A stretch of DNA of 64,000 nt from JANQSP01 sp965237565 (GTDB lineage: Bacteria; Bdellovibrionota; Bdellovibrionia; Bdellovibrionales; UBA1609). A model generated the notes under the pieces. That model did no database searches and was not told the DNA's origin. It worked only from the letters and a program-made list of their open reading frames with translations. The stretch spans positions 186,001 to 250,000 of the forward strand of contig OZ250145.1 of assembly GCA_965237565.1 (NCBI GenBank), in the 5' to 3' direction. Positions 53,762-61,709 of the stretch are shown here, in pieces. How positions within the stretch are numbered: position 1 is the first letter of the stretch; every line of letters begins with the position of its first letter. Both the position numbers and the translations under genes were made by a program.

Positions 53762-54892
53762 TCAATCTCTACAAACAAAGGAAACTTCAGCCTCTTCACC
53801 AAAGGGCGTGTTTGTTGTGAATTCAATTTTTCGACCCTTGACCTCGTAATCGCTTACTCTTAGTCTCTCACCATCTACCTTTACCCAAAAAATCTTCTCA
53901 GGAAAACAGGGGAGAGGGATGGGAGGAACTTTTCCTAAATAATCAGCAATCTTTCCGAGTTGACTGCTATAGTTCCTGGAACAAATAGAGATCACTTTAC
54001 CTTCCTGAATGTTCCCAAAAGTGTTTAGGATTCTTGCGGTTGGCTCAGAAGCTTCAGTGTATATTCTGCCCACCTCTCCTTTAGACTCACGTAAACAAAC
54101 ACTATCATTTTCCTTCACAATAATGGAATGAACAACTACCACCGAAAATTTATTTTGAATGGTTACCTTTCTAAAAAAAGTTTCTGGTCTATCCATTTCT
54201 GTCAAAGGTAAAACGTCTCCAATAGCACCTTCTGGTATTTTTCCTCCATGGCTTCTTTCATCTTCATCTGAAACAATGATCACCATGAACAAAGAATGAG
54301 GCCTGAAAAACTCACTGTTTTGGCTATTATCTAAAGCCATGTTTAAAACGTAAATACCTCTTTCATCGTCTGTTTCACTCTCATCAAGGTGTCTCAATAA
54401 ACTTCGAAACTGATCAACATTTCGTTCATGCACAGAACGTTTTTGCTCAGGATTACTTAAAAATATTTTGTCATTTGGAAATACTAAGAACTCTCCTCGA
54501 TCATTCTTCCAATCTGTAGTGATTACTCCAATGTTGTAATCTACTTGTTCAATTGTATTTAAGAAGTCATCAAATTGATCAGAGATAGAACGTAATTCCT
54601 CTTTCATGGAATGAGAATTATCCAGAACAAATAAAATATCGACCTTACCCAAACGAGTCTTAATGTTCGTCTTAAAATTACCTGTAAAATCATCATTCGG
54701 GAGGTTATCTTCAGGCACTTCTTCGCATTCCACGCCATCCACATTTCCATCGTCACAACGAAACTTAGGAATTGCATCAAAACTTAGGTCCTGACAACTG
54801 ACGATATAAAAAATAAACACAAAGCCGACAAGAACCAAAGACAAAGCAAGATGTTTCAATAGAACTTCTTTTAATTTTTTCCAAATTTCCAT
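53762..54892 (-). CDS. vWA-domain lipoprotein (family member 2)
   Basis: The product (376 residues from ATG 54892, AAGG 6 bases upstream) has a long hydrophobic signal ending YIVSC (Cys33), then an acidic linker with several Cys, and a vWA domain beginning at about residue 84 with MIDAS DNSHS at 91-95. It keeps FMVIIVSDEDERSHG and the C-terminal SICSRNYSS block shared by the family. A further 40-50 residue beta domain ends the chain (FWVKVDGERLRVSDYEV), absent from the other two members. Function unknown. Confidence 0.72.
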   Translation of the reverse strand: MEIWKKLKEVLLKHLALSLVLVGFVFIFYIVSCQDLSFDAIPKFRCDDGNVDGVECEEVPEDNLPNDDFTGNFKTNIKTRLGKVDILFVLDNSHSMKEELRSISDQFDDFLNTIEQVDYNIGVITTDWKNDRGEFLVFPNDKIFLSNPEQKRSVHERNVDQFRSLLRHLDESETDDERGIYVLNMALDNSQNSEFFRPHSLFMVIIVSDEDERSHGGKIPEGAIGDVLPLTEMDRPETFFRKVTIQNKFSVVVVHSIIVKENDSVCLRESKGEVGRIYTEASEPTARILNTFGNIQEGKVISICSRNYSSQLGKIADYLGKVPPIPLPCFPEKIFWVKVDGERLRVSDYEVKGRKIEFTTNTPFGEEAEVSFVCRD

Positions 54893-55082
54893 ATCTGCCT
54901 TAACGGCAAAATATGAAGCGTAGTTAAAAAAATCAGGACCAAAAGTGGAAATGGCCTCTCCCATTCCAAACAAAGCAATAGTACAGGATCAAGCAATTTC
55001 AATCTATAAGTCTGTGAATGATTTTTGCATGAATAATAGTTTAGGTAATGAAGAAACCATTTTGATTGGGAGGTTAAAAACA

Positions 55083-55298
55083 ATGAGTTCAACAAATGTA
55101 TCAAAAACATCTTACCAAGTGAATGAACAAGGTGAGACCGAAAAAACTCAGTTTCTTAGAGAACAAACAGAGTGTCCTATTTGCCAAGGGGAGTTAGATA
55201 TTTTTGTAGAAAGTGTTCACACTCATCGTATCAAGGAAGAAGCTCGTTGCACCCAATGCATGGCTTTGTCGAGAGTACAAAACCATTTCATTCATTAA
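55083..55298 (+). CDS. Small zinc-ribbon protein
   Basis: The 71-residue protein carries two CxxC knuckles, CPIC and CTQC, 27 residues apart, which would bind one zinc. GGAGG lies 9 bases before ATG 55083. The frame is open further upstream to 54945, but that part overlaps the vWA gene start region and is unlikely to be translated. The function is unknown; a nucleic-acid or protein contact is typical of such ribbons. Confidence 0.6.
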   Translation: MSSTNVSKTSYQVNEQGETEKTQFLREQTECPICQGELDIFVESVHTHRIKEEARCTQCMALSRVQNHFIH

Positions 55299-55584
55299 GT
55301 AGTTTTTTTGTTCAAGCATCTGACATTCTTTCGTCGGACGTTTTTTAGACAGATATTGTCAAAATTTTGTCTATTTCTTTCCTTACAACTCCATAAAATA
55401 ATATTTTCTTATGCCAACCAAAAGTATAAGAGGCCCCACTCATTGTTGAGACCAAAACACTTGACAAGAAATATAGGATGGCGTACCTAGGGGGACGGAC
55501 TTTCTGATTCTGCTTCATTGTTGCTTTTTCAAGGGCTACAGGGAATGCAACTAAGAGGTCAATTGATGATGGAGGCATTTATTT

Positions 55585-55887
55585 ATGTTCATAAACAAAG
55601 ATAATTTTGTTTTTAATGGGTTTGATCCTTCTGATGAGTTCAAGGTGTATTGCAAGGATGTCTATACCCGTGTTGAGGATAAAGCACCTAGTGAGTCCAC
55701 GAAAATAGCTTTTATTAGCAAAACCAATACAGGTTATGAGGGAACTTTCCACATCACTTCAGCTTCTAGAGTGTTTAGAGTAAAATCTAAAAAGCAAGAA
55801 GCCAAATCTTTGATTGATGAGCTTTACAAAAAAATGTCTCTTCAAATTCTTGACTGGAATCAAAGTCGCGATTTCACCATTGAGTAA
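55585..55887 (+). CDS. Hypothetical small protein, possible HPF/RaiA-like fold
   Basis: The 100-residue protein has a good ribosome-binding site (GGAGG 9 bases before the ATG). The pattern is strand-rich N-terminus, TGYEGTFHITSASRVFRVKSKK and then a helix (QEAKSLIDELYKKMSLQIL). This recalls the ribosome hibernation factor layout (strand, then EAIDxAxxKLxxQL), but the match is loose. It could be an unrelated small protein. No operon partner is obvious; the preceding 286 bases hold no gene I can support. Confidence 0.5.
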   Translation: MFINKDNFVFNGFDPSDEFKVYCKDVYTRVEDKAPSESTKIAFISKTNTGYEGTFHITSASRVFRVKSKKQEAKSLIDELYKKMSLQILDWNQSRDFTIE

Positions 55888-55988
55888 AACAAAGCGAGTT
55901 GTCGTCATGCTATACGACCATGAGAAATCAAAATTGCGATTTCATTATTGGCCAACGTCCTTCCTTTTTTCGTAAAAACTCTCCCCAC

Positions 55989-56693
55989 ATGAAAAAGAAA
56001 GAAAATCCGACTCTGAGTCTCTTATTCAACATTGTATTGCCAGTTTTGATTCTCAATAAGGCCCACACACTTTTTGGACACGACTCAGGAGTCCTTATTT
56101 TATTACTCGCACTCTCCCTGCCAACAATTTATGGAATTTTTGATTTCATCCGAAAGAGAAAAAAAAATATTCTTTCAGCATTCGGTATTTTAAATATCCT
56201 TATGACAGGCGGATTGGCAATTTTAAAAGTGGAAGGAATATGGTTTGCGATCAAGGAAGCCTCTTTCCCTGCGTTGATAGGAATTTTTATTTTTATTTCA
56301 GCTTATGCAAAAAAACCTGCATTTCAATATTTGTTGTCGCACTCGCATATTTTCAACTGGAGTTTGATTGAATCAAAAATAAAAACATCCTTAGAATTGA
56401 CTCAGATTTTTCAAAGTTTGTTAAAGAGATCAACCATTTGGCTCTCTTACTCTTTTTTCATCAGTGCCATGATGAATTTTGTGCTGGCACTCCACATATT
56501 TAGTGACTCCTCCCAGATTTCCCCAAATAAAGAAACTCTTTTAAATCAAAATATTGCTGATATGACTTGGCTTGGTTTTCTTGTCATCGGCGTGCCAATG
56601 ACTATTTTCTCTATCATTATTTTTTTGTGGTTTATGAAAAGGCTCTCTACTCTTGTCCAACTCCCTATGGAATCCTTGTTGAAAAAACATTGA
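55989..56693 (+). CDS. VC0807-like integral membrane protein
   Basis: The product (234 residues from ATG 55989) has about six hydrophobic helices. Its pattern of LFNIVLPVLILNKA, LALSLPTIYGIFDFIRKRK, FGILNILMTGGLAILK and a late MNFVLALHIF resembles the VC0807 family of proteobacterial membrane proteins, whose function is unknown. The frame is open further up to 55899, and ATG 55920 is an alternative start. The 3' end overlaps the convergent HTTM gene by 29 bases. Confidence 0.65.
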   Translation: MKKKENPTLSLLFNIVLPVLILNKAHTLFGHDSGVLILLLALSLPTIYGIFDFIRKRKKNILSAFGILNILMTGGLAILKVEGIWFAIKEASFPALIGIFIFISAYAKKPAFQYLLSHSHIFNWSLIESKIKTSLELTQIFQSLLKRSTIWLSYSFFISAMMNFVLALHIFSDSSQISPNKETLLNQNIADMTWLGFLVIGVPMTIFSIIIFLWFMKRLSTLVQLPMESLLKKH

Positions 56694-57780
56694 TACAATT
56701 ATGTTCTTTTATATTCCAGAGGAATAAAAATACAAAACAGCATACAAAAAGGACAGAAAAAAAATGAGAATGCCAATTGATCGTAAAATGGAATCTTCTT
56801 TTTGTGACCACTTTTTCAAAAATTGCTCTTCGTTTCGCTATTTCCTGATAGAGCCATTCTCCCATTTTGCTAACCACTCCCAGACGAAAAATTGGAACCA
56901 TATAAAAAATTAAGGGAGAACAAGAAACAAGATGCAACCAAACTTGCCAGCCTCTTTGCCAACCCTTCTCTTCACTCAATAACAACCAAGATGGTTCTTT
57001 TCTCATTTCAACCAATGCCCTCTGATTTATTCCAACCTTTAAAAAAGAAACATGGGGAAGGATGAGAAAAGACTGAATCAGACGAACTGATGTCTCACAA
57101 AAAGAACATTGATCATCATAATAGATGATTAAATGTTCATCTTTTTTTGGCAATAAATAATGATAGCATTGCCAAAATCTTTCCGGTAGGAAAGCTAGAA
57201 AACCTGCCATATAAATCCAAGACAACAAGCTGAAAGGCATAAACAGCAAGTGAAATAGAACCATGAAAAATATGATAAAGATTCTTAGAGGCCATAGGAA
57301 ACCAAGAAATAAAAATAAAATGGGCATCCAGCTTTCAAAACCCATAGATTCACTTCCCGAAAACCAAGGACAAAAATAAACAACTAAAATCTGACAGATA
57401 AAAAGTATTGGATAAACGAAAAAATTTGTTGAAGATTCTATTCGTTTTTTTTGAAAAATATTATCAACTGAAAAATAATCTTCTAATGGCAAGAATAAAG
57501 ACCAAAAAAGTATTGAATAGAGAAAAACAGATTGTAAAGTGCTTGTTGAATAAAAATTAATATCCAACAAAAGTGAGGCAAGCCAAATAACAAAAATAGC
57601 TATTTTTGTTTTGTAACCAATGAGGATAAGAAGAATCGGTATGAGAAGAAGTAGAGAAATTTTTTTGTCAAAAAAAAAAGAGCCACTCAACAGCTCAGTA
57701 AGAAAGACTAGGGCTAAGACCACTCTAAACAAGGCCAAAGAAGCCTTGTTTAAAGAAAAATGATTTTTTATTAGATCCAT
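56665..57780 (-). CDS. HTTM-like membrane domain fused to a DCC thiol-oxidoreductase domain
   Basis: The 371-residue protein has a membrane part with about six helices (residues 12-200), resembling HTTM domains of vitamin K-dependent carboxylase relatives. A DCC/DUF393-type domain follows, whose motif YYDDQCSFC has CSFC at 225-228 after the family's Asp. A last hydrophobic segment lies near 345-357. DCC proteins are predicted thiol-disulfide oxidoreductases. HTTM-DCC pairs in one chain or operon are known in bacteria but their substrate is not. It lies between a VC0807-like gene and a vWA lipoprotein gene. Confidence 0.7.
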   Translation of the reverse strand: MDLIKNHFSLNKASLALFRVVLALVFLTELLSGSFFFDKKISLLLLIPILLILIGYKTKIAIFVIWLASLLLDINFYSTSTLQSVFLYSILFWSLFLPLEDYFSVDNIFQKKRIESSTNFFVYPILFICQILVVYFCPWFSGSESMGFESWMPILFLFLGFLWPLRIFIIFFMVLFHLLFMPFSLLSWIYMAGFLAFLPERFWQCYHYLLPKKDEHLIIYYDDQCSFCETSVRLIQSFLILPHVSFLKVGINQRALVEMRKEPSWLLLSEEKGWQRGWQVWLHLVSCSPLIFYMVPIFRLGVVSKMGEWLYQEIAKRRAIFEKVVTKRRFHFTINWHSHFFSVLFVCCFVFLFLWNIKEHNCINVFSTRIP

Positions 57781-57835
57781 ATTTTCAGAAATGCAGTCCG
57801 CCTGACATTAGGCCCAAGTCTGCAAAGGAAAACTA

Positions 57836-59020
57836 TCATTTATTTTCGACTTCCTCAAAGAAAAAGTCTGAGGTGATCTGCTCGGCCAAAGAAGTGTAGT
57901 TTTTGTCACAAATGCTAGCTGAAGTCCCTTTAGTAAGTTCGACAATTTTGGAAAGTCGAACAGCATAAAGATTCTCATTCGATAGAAATCCACCTTGTTG
58001 CTTCTGGCACTTTTCGTCCCCTGGTTTTACCAAAATACCATAGACAATGAATTTTTTATACTCTCCACCAAACTCATCATTGAAAACATGCACAACGTCT
58101 TCAGCAGTAGTTCTATGAGCAGGGTCCGTGTGTTCACCTTCATCGCTGTCAGAAATAATAACAGTAACTACATTCGCATCATCTCTTAGATACTTTACAT
58201 TTTTCTTTAAAAAGGAACGCATAGCTTTTAAAGGTTGCTCATTGTAGGAACCGCAAAACGGAGGCCTTTGACACTTGCCCGGTACAAGTGATGCTTCATT
58301 CCTTCCCATTGTTGATATTGATGCTATCCCAGTGTGTACGTCCAGTGTATCCAAAAAAATGGAACGATGATTGGGTGTATCTTTTGTTAGATAATGCGTG
58401 TCTTTTAAAATTACACCACGGTGTTCAAATGGCATGACTGAACCTTGTAGATTGTACGAAAAAAACCTGTGCTTATTATCTGTAGCATTGGTAAATAAAA
58501 TTCTCCAGTCCAATGGCTTCAAAGCATTTAAAAAACCTTTAAACTTTTCACGTGACTTACGCAAAAAGGAATCCATTGAATGAGAAGTATCCACAATAAA
58601 GATGATATCCAACTTGTTATTATCTACAAATGCTGAAGGATCAACAACTGGTACTTCATCAACAATAACTTCCTCCTCTACTACCACCACTTCTACTAAG
58701 TCCGTCGCTTCTGATTGCTGGTTCTGAGAGAAGGCCTTTTTGCCAACTCTTGTTACGTCTGTTGCTTGTTGCAATTGCGTGGCCCACTCAGGCGTGTCTG
58801 CTCCCACTGGAGGCTGAGGCGTAGGAGCCTGAACAACGGCAGTTCCATCTCCCTCTTGTTGTTGTGCAACTTGCCTTTTCCCCACTCTTTCCTGCTCCAC
58901 AGTTGAACGCAAATCTTTACTCCAAATAGGAACTTCTTCATCTCCTTCGGAAGACGTGAAATTAGCCATTCCGCAACCAATCATAAAAGTGAGACTTAGA
59001 ATAATACTTAAAATTTTCAT
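57836..59020 (-). CDS. vWA-domain lipoprotein (family member 3)
   Basis: The product (394 residues from ATG 59020, GGAGG 8 bases upstream) has a short lipoprotein signal with FMIGC (Cys16). Two degenerate repeats follow at about residues 31-63 and 77-108, each with a Pro-x-Trp, a Leu-containing helix and RVGK. After an acidic stretch comes a vWA domain with MIDAS DTSHS at 144-148 following LDIIFIV. VVTVIISDSDEGE and SICDKNYTS match the other two members, and it aligns best with the one at 34512-35627. The partner is unknown. Confidence 0.75.
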   Translation of the reverse strand: MKILSIILSLTFMIGCGMANFTSSEGDEEVPIWSKDLRSTVEQERVGKRQVAQQQEGDGTAVVQAPTPQPPVGADTPEWATQLQQATDVTRVGKKAFSQNQQSEATDLVEVVVVEEEVIVDEVPVVDPSAFVDNNKLDIIFIVDTSHSMDSFLRKSREKFKGFLNALKPLDWRILFTNATDNKHRFFSYNLQGSVMPFEHRGVILKDTHYLTKDTPNHRSIFLDTLDVHTGIASISTMGRNEASLVPGKCQRPPFCGSYNEQPLKAMRSFLKKNVKYLRDDANVVTVIISDSDEGEHTDPAHRTTAEDVVHVFNDEFGGEYKKFIVYGILVKPGDEKCQKQQGGFLSNENLYAVRLSKIVELTKGTSASICDKNYTSLAEQITSDFFFEEVENK

Positions 59021-59131
59021 TATGCAATCCTCCAAAACACTTCGTACCTTGTAAAGGATCGACACATAGATGTGATAAGTAAAGTAATATTTTAGATAAC
59101 AAAAAAATACCGACTCAAGATTTAAACCAAT

Positions 59132-59263
59132 GATCTAGTTACATGAAAGATCTGGTTATGTATCGGACCTAATACTGTAAGACCAATGGAGTGAAAGTCT
59201 AGACTTCTGGTTACATGATAAGGATCTGAGAAAGGGAGAGGCTGAAAACTTCTGGTTGCATGA
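59132..59263. repeat. Degenerate repeats after the SurA-N-like gene
   Basis: Four related segments built on CTGGTTACATGATAAGG: GATCTAGTTACATGAAAG (59132), GATCTGGTTATGTATCGG (59149), GACTTCTGGTTACATGATAAGG (59202) and AACTTCTGGTTGCATGATCAGG (59247). A second motif, ACCAATG, also recurs. The array abuts the stop codon of the gene at 59264 and fills most of the spacer behind it. Confidence 0.6.
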
Positions 59264-60277
59264 TCAGGGTGCAAGAGAACTTTGTAGTTTGGAACTAATC
59301 TGAATCGTAGCCTTCTCACGCTCTGACTCTATCCATGAAACAAAAACTGTACGAGAGAGTATCCGACTCATAAAAACATCAATGTCTGCATCGAACCCTT
59401 CTGATAGAGTGGCTTCTTTGTAAAAATCATCCACTTTCAATACAAAATTTTCATCACCTAGCTGAATCACTTTTTTAACAAGACCTTTTTGCGGTAGTTG
59501 AAAAATCACCTCATCAAAAAGCCTTTTGTGAGACTCCAAGCCCGGCAAAGAAGAGGAGCTTAGATCAAACATTCTCGTTTTTTTCCAATTTAGTTGCTTG
59601 TTTTTTAAAATTTTATTTAGCTGATTTTGATTCCCTTCTCTAATCAATTGTTTAAAGGATTCTTCTTCTTCTGATTTTGTGAAATACTTTAAAGGGAACC
59701 GCAAATAACTTACTTGCACTTTAAAAGATTTGAGTTGAGAATTATTTTCTGTTTCTAGTCGAGACATATGAATCACCTTTGAAAATAAATTTTGCAGTCG
59801 GGAAGTCTCTATTTCTTTTTTAATTAAATTTTCAAAGTGGGAAGCAGAAAATCTCCGACTTTTCAAAAAAGAGCGATACCTAGATCGTACAAAACGTCCG
59901 TCTTCTTGAAAAATAGAGATGGTAAAAATATTATCTCGAATCGCTTGATTAGAGACGAGAATACCGTTTTTGTCAGTGGCTTGGATCATCAACTCTGCGT
60001 GAATTAAAAAGTCCATAGCTTGACGGCGTAGCTTGATTTGACGCGTAGCTTCTATTTCTCCTCCAGATTCACGAGCCTGCGACTCAAGCACCTCCAAATA
60101 ATTTTGATAGTCAAACCATGAAACAAGCTTATTATTCACCAGCAAAGCCGCCCCTCCCAGAGAACCGATTTGATTGACAGGAACGCCAATAAAAATAAAA
60201 ACCAAACAAATGGTACCAAAAATGACATAAGAAGCGATGTTCTTAGGTCGAATAGGTTTTCTAATTTTTTCAAACAT
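59264..60277 (-). CDS. SurA-N/PpiD-like membrane-anchored periplasmic chaperone without PPIase domain
   Basis: The 337-residue protein has one N-terminal membrane helix at about residues 16-32, followed by a SurA-N-like helical domain (residues 40-150, LLVNNKLVSWFDYQNYLEVLE through ENLIKKEIE). The PPIC/parvulin module found in PpiD is not seen; instead a roughly 60-residue helical stretch leads to a C-terminal part (VIFQLPQKGLVKKVIQLGDENFVLKVDDF) resembling the end of PpiD-type proteins. A chaperone role for outer-membrane proteins is plausible. It is divergent from mreC, whose promoter overlaps its 5' end. Confidence 0.68.
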   Translation of the reverse strand: MFEKIRKPIRPKNIASYVIFGTICLVFIFIGVPVNQIGSLGGAALLVNNKLVSWFDYQNYLEVLESQARESGGEIEATRQIKLRRQAMDFLIHAELMIQATDKNGILVSNQAIRDNIFTISIFQEDGRFVRSRYRSFLKSRRFSASHFENLIKKEIETSRLQNLFSKVIHMSRLETENNSQLKSFKVQVSYLRFPLKYFTKSEEEESFKQLIREGNQNQLNKILKNKQLNWKKTRMFDLSSSSLPGLESHKRLFDEVIFQLPQKGLVKKVIQLGDENFVLKVDDFYKEATLSEGFDADIDVFMSRILSRTVFVSWIESEREKATIQISSKLQSSLAP

Positions 60278-60296
60278 GGTCTTTTTGTTCTATAAT
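60268..60296 (+). promoter_or_regulatory. Promoter of the mreC operon
   Basis: TATAAT at 60291-60296 with TTTCAA 17 bases before (60268-60273). Transcription would start near 60303 and read mreC-mreD-mrdA-rodA. The -35 lies within the first codons of the divergent gene. Confidence 0.52.
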
Positions 60297-60333
60297 CTCA
60301 TTAATAAGAATCAAGCTCAATCTGGGGATTATT

Positions 60334-61164
60334 TTGTATTTTTTTAATTTCAATGTCAAAAATATGATCCTAATTATTTTTCTCATAGTGATTCCCTTGA
60401 TTTTAATCACACTGGAGCCGTCAAGAATTGAAAACAATTTCCTATTCAGGTCTGTTTTTTATGCCACAGGCAAAACCCAAGCCATTTACCACTCTGCCAT
60501 ATCCAGCATACGCAATACAGCGGACATTTATCTGAATTTACTTCAAGCCAAAAAAACAGCCCGCCAGCTAAAAAGAGAAAATACAAAATTAAATGCTCAA
60601 TTATTTCTCCTGCAAGAAATACGACAAGAAAATAAACGACTCAATAAACTGGTGAAGTTTCGTGAAAAGAAAACTCTCCAGTTCATAGTTGCTAAAGTCA
60701 CTGGCCATGATCCTATTTCTGAATATCACCTTGTCACCATCAATCGTGGAACCGATCAGGGCGTAAAGAAAAATATGATAGTTATTAATGAAATAGGATT
60801 TATTGGTTATGTGTTCCGGGTTCATTCTCATTTTTCACAAATTATTTTACTTACAGACCCTCATGCAAACATTCCTGTAGTTGTCCAACGCTCGCGTGTC
60901 CACGGAGTCTTGGAAGGTGCTAACAAAAACATCTGTAAGCTAAAATATCTAAAAAGAAGAGATGACATAAAGAAAGGGGATATTGTTGTCACAAGCCAAT
61001 TGGGAAGCTCCGCAAATGCAGGCTTTCCCGTTGGCACCGTCAGTAAGGTAGAAAAACAAGAGTACGGACTCACTCAAGACATAGAAGTGATCCCTTTTGT
61101 GAATCCCTCTCAACTGGAAGAAGTACTTGTTATTACTCAATCACTCAGCCGAGAAAATCTCTGA
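60334..61164 (+). CDS. mreC: Rod shape-determining protein MreC
   Basis: MreC links MreB filaments to the peptidoglycan elongation enzymes. The 276-residue protein has one membrane helix at about residues 11-26, a coiled coil (residues 75-110), and the two-lobed beta domain with VTGHDPISEYHLVTINRGTDQGVKKNMIV, FIGYVFRV and LTDPHANIPVVVQRSRVHGVLEG. The start is TTG 60334 with GGGGAT about 5 bases upstream; an ATG at 60364 is also in frame but would remove the FNFN leader. It is followed by mreD with overlapping stop and start (TGATG). Confidence 0.95.
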   Translation: MYFFNFNVKNMILIIFLIVIPLILITLEPSRIENNFLFRSVFYATGKTQAIYHSAISSIRNTADIYLNLLQAKKTARQLKRENTKLNAQLFLLQEIRQENKRLNKLVKFREKKTLQFIVAKVTGHDPISEYHLVTINRGTDQGVKKNMIVINEIGFIGYVFRVHSHFSQIILLTDPHANIPVVVQRSRVHGVLEGANKNICKLKYLKRRDDIKKGDIVVTSQLGSSANAGFPVGTVSKVEKQEYGLTQDIEVIPFVNPSQLEEVLVITQSLSRENL

Positions 61165-61709
61165 TGTTTGAAAGCTATAAATTCGTTCTGATCAATTACC
61201 TCTTGATGATCTTGCTCACTCTCATTATTGTAACGATTCAAAGTAGTATACGGATTTCTTTTTTTGGCATTTATTTATCCCTTCCCCTCTGGATCCCGCT
61301 TGTTATTTATTGGATCACTTATAGGCAGTTGCAAGAAGCCGTGGGAATGGTTTATTTCGTCACCTTTGCGATAAGCTCTGCTTCAACCATCTCGCTTGGT
61401 GAACTTCTAATGATTCATTCTTTCATTTTTTTAGTCCTCCTTTTCTTCAAAAGAGTGTATTATGCCAATTGGGTATTTTTTAGTATTGCTTGCGGAGTCA
61501 GTTTGACCTTCTTTCCCTTTTTTCTTTGGGGCCTATCGAAAATTATGGGACAAAACACTTACTTTCCAAGATTGATTTCTTGGCTGTTGGGTGGCACTTT
61601 GAGTTGGGGGCTTTCCTTTCCTCTGTTGGGCTTGCTAAGGCAGATAGACAGATGGAGCCTCCTGAAACAAAAGGGAACAAAAAGAATGCTTCTATCGGAG
61701 AGATTATGA
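61164..61709 (+). CDS. mreD: Rod shape-determining protein MreD
   Basis: The product is a 181-residue hydrophobic protein with about five or six membrane helices, the normal size and topology of MreD, which sits between MreC and the elongation transpeptidase PBP2. Sequence conservation in this family is low; the call rests on topology and on its position between mreC and mrdA. Its start overlaps the mreC stop, and its stop overlaps the mrdA ATG (ATGA). Confidence 0.85.
   Translation: MFESYKFVLINYLLMILLTLIIVTIQSSIRISFFGIYLSLPLWIPLVIYWITYRQLQEAVGMVYFVTFAISSASTISLGELLMIHSFIFLVLLFFKRVYYANWVFFSIACGVSLTFFPFFLWGLSKIMGQNTYFPRLISWLLGGTLSWGLSFPLLGLLRQIDRWSLLKQKGTKRMLLSERL

Noticed and set aside
55299..55584. 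Small open frames in the 286-base gap after the zinc-ribbon gene
   Set aside because: They lack ribosome-binding sites and recognisable features; I see no supported gene or RNA in this gap.
61490..61705. N-terminal extension of PBP2 into mreD
   Set aside because: It overlaps mreD in another frame, and the ATG at 61706 has a ribosome-binding site and the usual ATGA overlap.
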